Assembly: GCF_001485215.1 (NCBI RefSeq)
Contig: NZ_BBWW01000001.1
Span: 4,774,001 to 4,838,000 of the forward strand
Direction: 5' to 3'
DNA: 64,000 bases
Source: Leptolyngbya sp. NIES-2104
GTDB lineage: Bacteria; Cyanobacteriota; Cyanobacteriia; Leptolyngbyales; Leptolyngbyaceae
Part shown: one piece after another, positions 54,153 through 62,438 of the stretch
How the letters are laid out: every line of letters starts with the position of its first letter
Position numbering within the stretch: position 1 is the first letter of the stretch
Made by a program: the position numbers and the translations under genes
Notes under the pieces: model-generated
Databases searched by the model: none
Seen by the model: the letters and a program-made list of their open reading frames with translations, nothing else
What the model was told of the DNA's origin: nothing

Positions 54153-55627
54153 AACTGTCGTGTCCAATCATGCCAGCGTTCGACAATCACTTTCGTTTGC
54201 GTGAAAAACTCGATCGCGTGCCATCCCTGCCCGTGTAGATCTCCGAAAAAGCTTTCTTTCCACCCACTAAACGGAAAGAACGCCATCGGAGCCGCAACCC
54301 CAATATTGATGCCGATGTTTCCCGCTTCAGCTTCGTAGCGGAATTTTCTCGCGGCTGCACCACTGGACGTAAATAAAGATGCCATATTGCCGTATTGACT
54401 GCGATTCACAAGCGCGATCGCATCGTCGATCGTTTCTAAATGAATCAAGCTTAGCACCGGACCAAAAATCTCAGTATTCGCAATCTCTCCTACTGGATCA
54501 ATGTTCTGCAAAATTGTCGGGCGAACAAAATAACCGTTTTCATAGCCCGAAACTTTCGGCGATCGACCATCCACTAAAACGGTCGCTCCTTCGGTTTCAG
54601 CTTGTCCGATAATCGTTTCGATTCGCGTCTTACTTTGATCATTGATCACCGGACCCATTTGCACCCCAGAATCAAGCCCGAATCCGACTTGTCGAGTTGT
54701 TGCTGCTTCTGCGATCGCATCCGTAAACGTCGTCTTTGCACTTCCGACCGTAATCGCCACCGATGCCGCTAAACAACGCTGCCCAGCACATCCAAAAGCA
54801 CTATCCGCCATGATCTTCGTGGTCATCGTAATATCCGCATCCGGCAGCACAATCACCGGATTTTTGGCTCCCCCTTGACACTGCGATCGTTTCCCATTCG
54901 CCGCTGCCCGACTATACACATATTTCGCCACCGGACTCGATCCGACAAAGCTAATGGCTCGAATCGTTGGGTGATCTAGTAAAGCATCAACGACTTCTTT
55001 TGCACCATTGACTAAGTTCACCACACCTTTCGGTAAGCCTGTTTGTTCAAGTAGGTGAAAGATTTTCTGCATGGTTAAAGGAACACGTTCAGAAGGCTTG
55101 ATGATGCAAGTGTTACCACACGCGATCGAATACGGCATAAACCAAAACGGAATCATACCCGGAAAGTTAAACGGCGTAATGATTGCCGTCACGCCTAACG
55201 GTTGGCGGATCATGTGTTCATCAATGCCACGGGCAATATCTTCGGAGTTGTAGCCCTGCATCAAGATTGGAATTCCACAGGCAACTTCAACATTCTCGAT
55301 CGCTCGTCTCATTTCGCCTTTTGCTTCTGCGATCGTTTTTCCACATTCGAGCGTGATTGTTTGGGCAATGTCTTCAAAGTGTTCTTCGAGCAGAGCTTTG
55401 AGCTTGAACAGATATTGAACGCGCTCGGTAGCGGGAGTTCTTCTCCAGGTAGAGAAAGCCGTTTGAGCGGCAGTGGTAGCACGATCGACTTCAGTGGCGG
55501 GAGAGAGCGGAACTTTGCTGAGAACTTCGATTGTGGCGGGATTAATGACTTCTAGATAGGTTTCAGCAGTTGGAGTAGACCATTCACCGTTGATGTAGTT
55601 TTGAACGATCGAAGCAGGTTGCGTCAT
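54149..55627 (-). CDS. mmsA: CoA-acylating methylmalonate-semialdehyde dehydrogenase
   Basis: A 492-residue aldehyde dehydrogenase. Catalytic Cys285 lies in [12 protein letters not shown] and Asn154 in [10 protein letters not shown]. The usual general-base glutamate motif (ELGGK) is replaced by CQGGAKNP, as in MmsA enzymes that form propionyl- or acetyl-CoA. Family role: valine, thymine or inositol breakdown. No other genes of those pathways are nearby, so the physiological substrate is open. GAGGAAATCCC precedes the ATG. Confidence 0.9.
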   Translation of the reverse strand: MTQPASIVQNYINGEWSTPTAETYLEVINPATIEVLSKVPLSPATEVDRATTAAQTAFSTWRRTPATERVQYLFKLKALLEEHFEDIAQTITLECGKTIAEAKGEMRRAIENVEVACGIPILMQGYNSEDIARGIDEHMIRQPLGVTAIITPFNFPGMIPFWFMPYSIACGNTCIIKPSERVPLTMQKIFHLLEQTGLPKGVVNLVNGAKEVVDALLDHPTIRAISFVGSSPVAKYVYSRAAANGKRSQCQGGAKNPVIVLPDADITMTTKIMADSAFGCAGQRCLAASVAITVGSAKTTFTDAIAEAATTRQVGFGLDSGVQMGPVINDQSKTRIETIIGQAETEGATVLVDGRSPKVSGYENGYFVRPTILQNIDPVGEIANTEIFGPVLSLIHLETIDDAIALVNRSQYGNMASLFTSSGAAARKFRYEAEAGNIGINIGVAAPMAFFPFSGWKESFFGDLHGQGWHAIEFFTQTKVIVERWHDWTRQF

Positions 55628-55704
55628 GGGATTTCCTCACTCTGATATCGATCATAATGTGCCGAGTCAAATCTCTACATCTGACACACGATCGTTTACC
55701 AGTG

Positions 55705-56016
55705 TCAGACATTCTGATGTCCGCGCCACTGGAGACTGTTTTGGTTAAGCTGCTCTAGATAGGAATCGGGTTGAGCGATGATCAGATTGGCAAGTGCGAT
55801 CGCATTTTCTAACTGTTCTTCGCTTAATTGTTGGTAGGCTGGAATGCGTTTGCGCTCTAGAACTTCATACCAGCAGCGATCGAATAGATTATCCAGAATA
55901 ATCCGCTGAAAACAATGATTGTATCGAACCGGAAACTTTCGAGAGCTTGCTAAATCTGGAAGCACCCGGTTTGTTAGTTCAAGATACTGATTGCGAAGCT
56001 GTGTCAGGCGATCCAT
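55705..56016 (-). CDS. Hypothetical protein overlapping the photolyase gene
   Basis: A 103-residue protein, MDRLTQLRNQYLELTNRVLP at the start, then RYNHCFQRIILDNLFDRCWY and an acidic helix LSEEQLENAIALANLI. It is highly helical and rich in Arg and Leu. I do not recognise a family name, although the block 'FPVRYNHCFQRIILDN' looks conserved. Its first 38 bases overlap the end of the upstream photolyase gene on the same strand, so translation is likely coupled and the two products may work together. Confidence 0.75.
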   Translation of the reverse strand: MDRLTQLRNQYLELTNRVLPDLASSRKFPVRYNHCFQRIILDNLFDRCWYEVLERKRIPAYQQLSEEQLENAIALANLIIAQPDSYLEQLNQNSLQWRGHQNV

Positions 56017-57574
56017 GAGCAACGGGAGTCGAAGGAAGACGATATTCAGTATGTAGATTCTCGCTTCTCCATTGTTCTGCCTGTTGACGGATTAGTCCTA
56101 GCTCTTCGGACGAGATACGCTCTAAGTTCGCCATGATTTGAAACATTCGATGATTCTGTTTTAGCTTGTCATAGTGACGCGCTAGAAAGTCCCAATACAT
56201 CAAGTTAAACGGACAAGCATCTTCGCCGGTGCGACGTTTCGGATTGTAGGCGCAAGACTTACAGTAGTTGCTCATGTTATTGATGTAATTTGCGGAAGCT
56301 GCATAAGGTTTTGATGCCATCATTCCTCCATCTGCAAACTGTCCCATGCCAATCACATTCGTTTGCATTACCCAGTCATAGCCATCAATAAATGCAGTGT
56401 GAAACCAATCCTGTAATTCTTGTGGTGAAATGCCTGCAATCAAAGCAAAGTTATTGAGCACCATCAATCGCTGAATGTGGTGAGCATATCCCGTTTCCTT
56501 CACTTGCTTCAAAATGTGGTTGAGACAGTTCATCTTAGTTTCACCTGTCCAATAGAAACCCGGAAGCGGATTTGTGTGATTGAAATAATTACGATCGGGA
56601 TAATCCTCACCCATGTAAACATAGACCCCGTGCATATATTCACGCCATCCGATGATCTGTCGCACAAAGCCTTCAATGCTATTCAGTTGCCACTTGTCGC
56701 GATTGTTGTAGTAAGCTCGCTCGGCAGCTTGCACCACTTCTAACGGATGGATTAACCCAATATTGAGATAGGGCGATAACATTGCGTGCCACATCGTTTG
56801 TTCACCTGTGACCATTGCATCCTGATACGGACCAAACTCAGACAATCGAGTTTCGATGAAAAAGTCTAGAACTTGCAAAGCTTGTTTGCGAGTGACTGCC
56901 CAGGGAAAGGGTTCAATCTCCCAATAGCTTTGACTTTCTTTGAACAATGGAGAGTTTTTAATCCAGTCAATCACTTCTTGAGTGATGCTATCTGGCTCAA
57001 ACCAGAGTGCTTCAGGCAAAGTGAGCTTACCTTTTGGGGGTTTGCGATTTTCTCGATCGAAGTTCCATCGCCCCCCAATCGGTTGATCACCTTCCATCAG
57101 AATGTTAAATCGCCGCCGCCCCTCGCGATAGAAATCCTCCATCACAAGCCGTTTACGAGTTTTCGCCCAGTCTTCAAACTCTTGATCTTCCCAGATGAAT
57201 CGATTGTTCTGCGTGAATGTCACTTTGCAAGGAAATTCGATCGATTGAATCAGTTTTTTAAACGGTCGATCGACCGGAGACATGATTCGCAGTTCTGTAA
57301 TCTGATGCTGTTCAATCCAATGCAGTAGCGGCGTTTGGAAATCGATCGAGGCAGTGTACTCAACAATCCAGCCCACTTGCCGCAGTTCTTCGGCAAAATG
57401 ACGCATTGCTGACCAAACTAAAACCAGTTTTTGCAGATGATACGGGAGCTGTTGAGCGTGATTCAGTGACTCAACGAAAAAAACAGGCGTATTTTCTCGA
57501 TCGCTCTCACAACTTTGTAGTGCCGATTGTCCCGTCCAAAGGTGGTCGCCCAGTACCCAAACTCCAGTTTTCAT
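55979..57574 (-). CDS. Iron-sulfur bacterial cryptochrome/(6-4) photolyase
   Basis: A 531-residue FAD protein of the FeS-BCP group. The start MKTGVWVLGDHLW is preferred, with AAGG upstream. Four cysteines (350, 438, 441, 454 from this start) lie in KMNCLNHIL, YCKSCAYNP and EDACPFN, the same numbers as the [4Fe-4S] ligands of Agrobacterium PhrB. HHIQRLMVLNNFALIAG contains the conserved histidine of the repair site. Such proteins repair (6-4) photoproducts with blue light and bind a ribolumazine antenna. It is the 5' gene of a two-gene unit with the 103-residue protein. Confidence 0.95.
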   Translation of the reverse strand: MKTGVWVLGDHLWTGQSALQSCESDRENTPVFFVESLNHAQQLPYHLQKLVLVWSAMRHFAEELRQVGWIVEYTASIDFQTPLLHWIEQHQITELRIMSPVDRPFKKLIQSIEFPCKVTFTQNNRFIWEDQEFEDWAKTRKRLVMEDFYREGRRRFNILMEGDQPIGGRWNFDRENRKPPKGKLTLPEALWFEPDSITQEVIDWIKNSPLFKESQSYWEIEPFPWAVTRKQALQVLDFFIETRLSEFGPYQDAMVTGEQTMWHAMLSPYLNIGLIHPLEVVQAAERAYYNNRDKWQLNSIEGFVRQIIGWREYMHGVYVYMGEDYPDRNYFNHTNPLPGFYWTGETKMNCLNHILKQVKETGYAHHIQRLMVLNNFALIAGISPQELQDWFHTAFIDGYDWVMQTNVIGMGQFADGGMMASKPYAASANYINNMSNYCKSCAYNPKRRTGEDACPFNLMYWDFLARHYDKLKQNHRMFQIMANLERISSEELGLIRQQAEQWRSENLHTEYRLPSTPVAHGSPDTASQSVS

Positions 57575-57637
57575 CTTCTGCCTTGTCAATTGCCACAGGT
57601 CATCCTATCGCAACAATTACATCAAGCAAAGAAATAA

Positions 57638-58579
57638 CTATCGTCCCTCTTGAGATACAACCATCGGAACAGAGGGTGTTGCTTCAAATTCAGGCACCAT
57701 TCCCAGCTTGCGAATCGAAACGTTTACATCCATTCCTAGATAATCATCCGATTCCCCAAACCAAGAGCCAGACAGGGGAATCACTTGTCCGGGATGACGT
57801 GCGATCGCAACTCGAATCAGATCAAATCCTGCTGTGATTCGATTCGTCGGGTCGTACGCTCTCCACCCTGCTCCTGGTAAGTAAACCTGCATCCAAGCAT
57901 GAGTCGCTCCCGATCCGGTCATGCCAACATCTCCGCCATCGAGTGCCGAATCATAGAGGTAGCCACTAACAAACCGACACGCTAACCCCAATCGGCGTAA
58001 CGCTTCGATCATCAGCCAGGCATAATCTCGGCAAGTTCCCGACTGTAAGCGTAAAGTTTCCGCTGGATTCTGTGTTCCTTCGGCTTCGCGTGCTTGATAC
58101 GTCAAGGTTGTATTAATGCTATCCATCATGCGTTGCAGAACATCCAGCGTATTATCTTGATCGCCTGCAACAAAGCGTTTTGTCCAAGCAGCAAGGCGAC
58201 CTTCTGGATCTTCGCTGTGGGGACGGATGAAGCCTGAAAGATCATTCCATTCGTCGGGCGTGTACTGGACGGGGATTTCTTCAGCGCGGAGATCGAGGGG
58301 AAAATCTGCGATCGCAGGAATGCCAAAGTGCTCTCCTCGAACTTGATAGGTCACGATCAATTCTTTCGCAGGTTCATTAAATTCCAGCAGTGCCACATTG
58401 TTCGAGAGCGTATCCATCATCCAGCGGGTTTTGCAGGGAATGTTCGTCTCTAGCGAATAGTTCAAGATCCGTCCACCGTAGCCGCTACTGGGTAAGAAAA
58501 TGGCTCGATGTTCGCCAAAAGTAACAGGATTGCGATACCGATAAGTCGTGATGTGCTCTAAATCGTAAATAATACTCAT
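57638..58579 (-). CDS. Transglutaminase-like cysteine protease family protein
   Basis: A 313-residue protein with the bacterial transglutaminase-like N-terminal beta domain (YDLEHITTYRYRNPVTFGEH) and a core domain. The core carries Cys in QSGTCRDYAWLMIEAL, His in ATHAWMQVYLPG and Asp in WRAYDPTN, a complete catalytic triad. No signal peptide is seen. Relatives are thought to be peptidases or amidases, sometimes in poly-glutamate or cyanophycin-like metabolism; the substrate here is unknown. It lies 63 bp upstream of the photolyase gene on the same strand. Confidence 0.92.
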   Translation of the reverse strand: MSIIYDLEHITTYRYRNPVTFGEHRAIFLPSSGYGGRILNYSLETNIPCKTRWMMDTLSNNVALLEFNEPAKELIVTYQVRGEHFGIPAIADFPLDLRAEEIPVQYTPDEWNDLSGFIRPHSEDPEGRLAAWTKRFVAGDQDNTLDVLQRMMDSINTTLTYQAREAEGTQNPAETLRLQSGTCRDYAWLMIEALRRLGLACRFVSGYLYDSALDGGDVGMTGSGATHAWMQVYLPGAGWRAYDPTNRITAGFDLIRVAIARHPGQVIPLSGSWFGESDDYLGMDVNVSIRKLGMVPEFEATPSVPMVVSQEGR

Positions 58580-58882
58580 CTCTTATACGGTGAATAACGC
58601 CTGTAATATCTGGAGTTTAGCGAAATTTTTCAGACTCAGATTTCCCAGTTGTCCAGAAATGATGAACATTTGAACCTCGATCGAGGTCGTATCCATCTGT
58701 CATTTGCTGCTCTGCGCTTCAAACGATCACCTGGTTCGGCTCAAATCGTGCTGACCCTAGCAAAATCACCGAAACACGACGAAATGTAACAATTTGTCAA
58801 GACAAATGAGAAAACCCCCTTTCGCATCGTGCCCGAAACTCGGTAAACTACAGAAGAATTCTGAGATACCGCAATTAACAAC
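58580..58882. other. Divergent intergenic region, transglutaminase / apcD
   Basis: There are 303 bp containing the promoters of both genes. The last 100 bp before apcD are AT-rich. No open frame, hairpin or RNA gene was recognised. Confidence 0.5.
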
Positions 58883-59368
58883 ATGAGCGTAGTTAGCCAA
58901 GTTATCCTACAAGCCGACGACGAGCTTCGTTATCCAACGAGCGGCGAACTTACCGGGATAAGAGAATTTTTTCAAACCGGAGAACAGCGGACTCGTATCG
59001 CTGGCATTCTGTCTGAGAGCGAAAAGAAAATTGTAGAACAAGCCAGCAAACAATTGTGGAAGAAGCGTCCTGACTTTATTTCTCCAGGCGGTAACGCTTA
59101 CGGAAATCGAGAACGGGCGTTATGTCTGCGCGATTATGGCTGGTATTTGCGTTTGGTGACGTATGGGGTACTGTCTGGCAGTACAGACGTGATCGAGAAA
59201 ATTGGTCTGATCGGAGCGCGGGAAATGTATAACGCGCTCGGTGTTCCGGTTCCGGGAATGGCTGAAGCAATCCGCTGTCTCAAAGAGGCTTCGTTGGGTC
59301 TGCTGAGTGAAGCAGATGCGGCTGAAGCGGCTCCGTATTTCGATTTCATTATTCAGGGAATGTCGTAG
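58883..59368 (+). CDS. apcD: Allophycocyanin alpha-B subunit
   Basis: A 161-residue phycobiliprotein. [40 protein letters not shown] (chromophore-binding cysteine in ALCLRD) and [20 protein letters not shown] identify ApcD, the red-shifted terminal emitter that passes phycobilisome energy mainly to photosystem I. Its chromophore, phycocyanobilin, is made by PcyA, encoded 21 kb away. It is monocistronic, as is usual, with a long perfect terminator hairpin. Confidence 0.96.
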   Translation: MSVVSQVILQADDELRYPTSGELTGIREFFQTGEQRTRIAGILSESEKKIVEQASKQLWKKRPDFISPGGNAYGNRERALCLRDYGWYLRLVTYGVLSGSTDVIEKIGLIGAREMYNALGVPVPGMAEAIRCLKEASLGLLSEADAAEAAPYFDFIIQGMS

Positions 59369-59386
59369 GGCATTCAATTCAAATCG

Positions 59387-59455
59387 ATTCCCCGTAGTCT
59401 ACGGCAGACGATCGTGAAATTCTCGCGGCGTTTTCGTAGACTACGGGGAATTTTG
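59387..59455 (+). terminator. Long-stem terminator after apcD
   Basis: A 17-bp perfect stem, ATTCCCCGTAGTCTACG with CGTAGACTACGGGGAAT, a 31-nt loop and a short T tract, 18 bp after the stop. Confidence 0.8.
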
Positions 59456-59522
59456 TATTTCAGTGATCGCACGAATTCGGTTCTGTTAAAATTTCGACCA
59501 CTCACCTTATGTAGCTTCAAAG

Positions 59523-59855
59523 ATGAGCGATCAAGATTTTCCCGAATTCCCAGAACTACCGAATCGTTGGCAAGCGATCGACATCGACAAAATCTACCGC
59601 TCCAATGAAGGTCGGCTTGTCTCTTTTAGCCAAGCTCAAATCGAACTGGGTCTTCTGTACGATGCGCTCGGCAAGCATTTGAGAGCAATCAATAAAGGAT
59701 TAGTTCCTACCAAGGGAAATAATGGGCTGGTTCCCTCAGAAGAACAAGATTACGATTTCAAGTTCAAAATTTTGGGTAAAGGTGGCGACCGCAGATTTCA
59801 CGCCAAAATTGTAGAAGACATTCTTCATTTTTCAGGCAAAATGACCACTCATTAA
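59523..59855 (+). CDS. Hypothetical protein of 110 residues
   Basis: A soluble, acidic protein starting MSDQDFPEFPELPNRWQAID, then LVSFSQAQIELGLLYDALGK and DYDFKFKILGKGGDRRFHAK. A helical N-terminal half is followed by a beta-rich end. No family is recognised. It lies 13 bp upstream of the next gene on the same strand, so the two are probably co-transcribed. Confidence 0.65.
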   Translation: MSDQDFPEFPELPNRWQAIDIDKIYRSNEGRLVSFSQAQIELGLLYDALGKHLRAINKGLVPTKGNNGLVPSEEQDYDFKFKILGKGGDRRFHAKIVEDILHFSGKMTTH

Positions 59856-59868
59856 TGAGAGAACGATC

Positions 59869-60255
59869 GTGACGACTACACTTAAAGCTCATCCAATTTG
59901 GCAAACGCTTACCGAAGCCCTCACACAAATTGACCCTCACCAAGTCGCTCACCAACACCTACAAGATTGCGAAGCCGAAATTCACGGCTACTGGGACGAA
60001 GCCGATCAACTCTACGAAACCATCCGCTTCAAACAGCTTCCCATTCCTCAACTCATCAGCAGTTCTCTTGGCATCACTTCCAACTTAACCGCTGATCAAC
60101 ACTGGCTTCAACTCAAATACGCTCTAACCATCCCACCCGCCTCAACTGTGGGAGAGCTTGTTTTGATTTTGGATGACACTCTAGAAATCATTGATGAGAA
60201 TTGGCTGATTGATGTGCAATCTCCCTACGTGATTGCGATCGCGCAAAACGATTAG
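59869..60255 (+). CDS. Hypothetical protein of 128 residues
   Basis: A soluble acidic protein with a helical start (HPIWQTLTEALTQIDPHQVA), a Trp/Tyr-rich block (EIHGYWDEADQLYETIRFKQ) and a hydrophobic end with ILDDTLEIIDENWLIDV. It is not recognised. It forms a probable two-gene unit with the preceding frame, 13 bp apart. The next 220 bp hold no gene. Confidence 0.65.
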   Translation: MTTTLKAHPIWQTLTEALTQIDPHQVAHQHLQDCEAEIHGYWDEADQLYETIRFKQLPIPQLISSSLGITSNLTADQHWLQLKYALTIPPASTVGELVLILDDTLEIIDENWLIDVQSPYVIAIAQND

Positions 60256-60477
60256 GATTGTGCGATCGAGCTGACCTCGAAGCGATTACGCAGCGATACT
60301 GAAGCAATTCGCACCTTTGCTACTTCGGTCGTTTGCTTACAGTTCATTTCCAGATCGTGCCTTGTCTCCGCAAAATAACGCAAGATTCCCAGCCTCTGAG
60401 GATTGTTAACCTTTTCCTAAAGACTCTCGCTGATCATTATTATCCGAAATTTCTCGGAGAGAATTTGGAGTAAAAAC

Positions 60478-61035
60478 ATGAACGCTACTGAAGTTTTATC
60501 GTTTTGGTTCGGGGACAAGTTAGAGATGCGGAAAGTGTGGTTTGTCAAAAATTCGGACTTTGATACAGAAGTTCGATCGCGTTTTCTCCCCCTTTACGAG
60601 CAAGCCGCATCCGATCAATTCGATGGCTGGATCGATTCACCCGAAAGCTGTTTAGCGTTGATCATTGTGCTCGATCAGTTTCCGCGCAATATGTTTCGGG
60701 GAACTCCTCGATCGTTTGCCACTGATTCCAAAGCGTTGAAGATTGCGAAACGTGCGATCGCCCAAAAATTCGATCAACAAGTTCCCCCAATTCAGCGGTT
60801 CTTTTTCTACCTGCCGCTCGAACACAGTGAAAATCTGGATGACCAAAACGAATCTGTCCGGTTATATGAGCAATTTAGGGACAGCCCTGAATTAAAAGAA
60901 ACTTACGATTACGCGATCCGACATCGAGATGTGATCGAACGATTTGAACGGTTTCCACACCGCAATCAAATTCTCGATCGACCCTCGACCCCGGAAGAAA
61001 TCGAGTTTCTGAAGCAGCCTGGATCGTCGTTTTAA
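60478..61035 (+). CDS. DUF924 family protein
   Basis: A 185-residue protein with MNATEVLSFWFGDKLEMRK, LALIIVLDQFPRNMFRGTP, FFYLPLEHSENLDDQ and the end motif ERFGR-like RFERFPHRNQIL. These are the conserved blocks of DUF924, an all-helical family that is widespread in proteobacteria and cyanobacteria and of unknown function. GGAGA and GGAG lie upstream of the ATG. The next gene starts 23 bp downstream on the same strand. Confidence 0.92.
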   Translation: MNATEVLSFWFGDKLEMRKVWFVKNSDFDTEVRSRFLPLYEQAASDQFDGWIDSPESCLALIIVLDQFPRNMFRGTPRSFATDSKALKIAKRAIAQKFDQQVPPIQRFFFYLPLEHSENLDDQNESVRLYEQFRDSPELKETYDYAIRHRDVIERFERFPHRNQILDRPSTPEEIEFLKQPGSSF

Positions 61036-61058
61036 CCCCGTTCTAAGTAGAAAATCCC

Positions 61059-62231
61059 ATGAATATCGCCGCTGAAACGATCCCCACACTTGAGCAAATC
61101 AATCAGACTAAATCTGCGATCGATGCTCACATTCAATCTCTCAATCAAAATCCCGATCGTAGAGATGGTGCACTTCCGTATTATTTATTTCACGAACCCG
61201 GTCGCCCGATTCGCGGCACTGTGATGATTTTCCACGGATTTAGCGCCAAGCCTCATCAAATGTGGCGATTAGCGGATTACCTCTTTCAGAATGGGTTCAA
61301 TGTGTATCAACCCTCGATCGCGGGACACGCTTTGATCAATCCCGCGAAAAACTGGTGTCAAGTCGATCTCAAACCTGAATATGCAGAACCGTTAAAAGCG
61401 AAAGTTCAACAAGATCCGGTGCTGCAAACATTTATCCGAAATTTTGCAAATAATCCAGCAGCGACAAAACCTGGATTCATGCAGCGGATGAGCTTAATGG
61501 CACGATTGGTCATGATTGAGCCGCAATTGCTCGACATTGTGAAATCGATGGAGATGAGTGACGATCCAGACTTCGATCGCTATTTCATTTCTTCCCATTT
61601 ACGCTATCTCACCGAAGCTCAAGCCAGATTAACCGAACTCGATGCCATGCCCGGAAATCTTTACACGGTTGGGTTATCGGTTGGGGGTGCGGTGGCATTG
61701 GGATTAGCGGCATCACGTCCCGATCGCATTCGGGGAGTTGTCGCGTATGCGCCGCTACTGAAAATTTACGGTGAAGAGCGGCGGCGATATGTGAATCTGG
61801 CGGGTCCGTTAGACATTAGCGAGTCGGGGTGGGACCCGAATCTGAGATTTCCGATCGGATGCTTGACCGCTGCCGATCGCTTTGGAAGTAGCGTTGTATT
61901 GAGTGATGAATCGGTACGATCGCTCTTTAACATTCCATCTTTCTTAGTCCTGACTGAGAACGAAGATGCAGCGGATATTGATACCACGGTGGACTTTTAT
62001 CAACGCATTGGCGGAGAAGGTGAAGGGCATCGATTCTTTCTGTATCCCAAAGAAGATCTGGTGCCGCATCCGATGGTTGATCCAACTGAAGTGAGTCAGA
62101 ACATGAGCAATCGATTTTGGCAAAGCTTGTATCAGGAAACGTTTCGGTTCTTGAGTTCTGGACGGGTGAATACGAGCAATTTAGGCAACATTGAACAAGA
62201 CTTGAATTTACCGATCGTGCCTTCGGTTTAA
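61059..62231 (+). CDS. Alpha/beta hydrolase (lysophospholipase-like)
   Basis: A 390-residue hydrolase. VMIFHGFSAKPHQMWRLADY is the oxyanion-hole region with HGF, TVGLSVGGAVALGLA holds the nucleophile in a GLSVG elbow, and VLTENEDAADIDT plus PKEDLVPHPMVDP supply the late acid and histidine. An insertion of about 110 residues between strand and elbow is larger than usual and may form a lid. No signal peptide. Substrate is probably an ester or lipid. It may be co-transcribed with the DUF924 gene. Confidence 0.85.
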   Translation: MNIAAETIPTLEQINQTKSAIDAHIQSLNQNPDRRDGALPYYLFHEPGRPIRGTVMIFHGFSAKPHQMWRLADYLFQNGFNVYQPSIAGHALINPAKNWCQVDLKPEYAEPLKAKVQQDPVLQTFIRNFANNPAATKPGFMQRMSLMARLVMIEPQLLDIVKSMEMSDDPDFDRYFISSHLRYLTEAQARLTELDAMPGNLYTVGLSVGGAVALGLAASRPDRIRGVVAYAPLLKIYGEERRRYVNLAGPLDISESGWDPNLRFPIGCLTAADRFGSSVVLSDESVRSLFNIPSFLVLTENEDAADIDTTVDFYQRIGGEGEGHRFFLYPKEDLVPHPMVDPTEVSQNMSNRFWQSLYQETFRFLSSGRVNTSNLGNIEQDLNLPIVPSV

Positions 62232-62239
62232 GAGAATGT

Positions 62240-62436
62240 TTGAAAAGTACAAAAAGTTTCTTCGCTTCGATTGCGTCCCGCCCTGAAATGAATTTCGGGC
62301 TAACCGTGGAAAGTCTACTGAAGTAGACTGAGAGCAAGTTTCAAGCTCTTAGTCCATTTCTAATGGACTTTCGCCGATTAGCCCGAAATTCATTTCAGGA
62401 CGGGTAATGCAACGGACGAAAACTTTTCAAACCCTC
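62240..62436. repeat. Long palindromic intergenic element, copy 6
   Basis: Closely similar to copy 1 over the whole length, between the convergent hydrolase and ABC-F genes. In each arm the base that differs from copy 1 has a compensating change in the opposite arm: TGAAATGAATTTCGGGC with GCCCGAAATTCATTTCA. The internal hairpin GTCTACTGAAGTAGAC is identical. Confidence 0.88.
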
Positions 62437-62438
62437 TT

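Noticed and set aside
57406-57837. 143-codon plus-strand frame across the photolyase and transglutaminase starts
   Set aside because: It is antisense to two well-supported genes and its translation shows no family signature.
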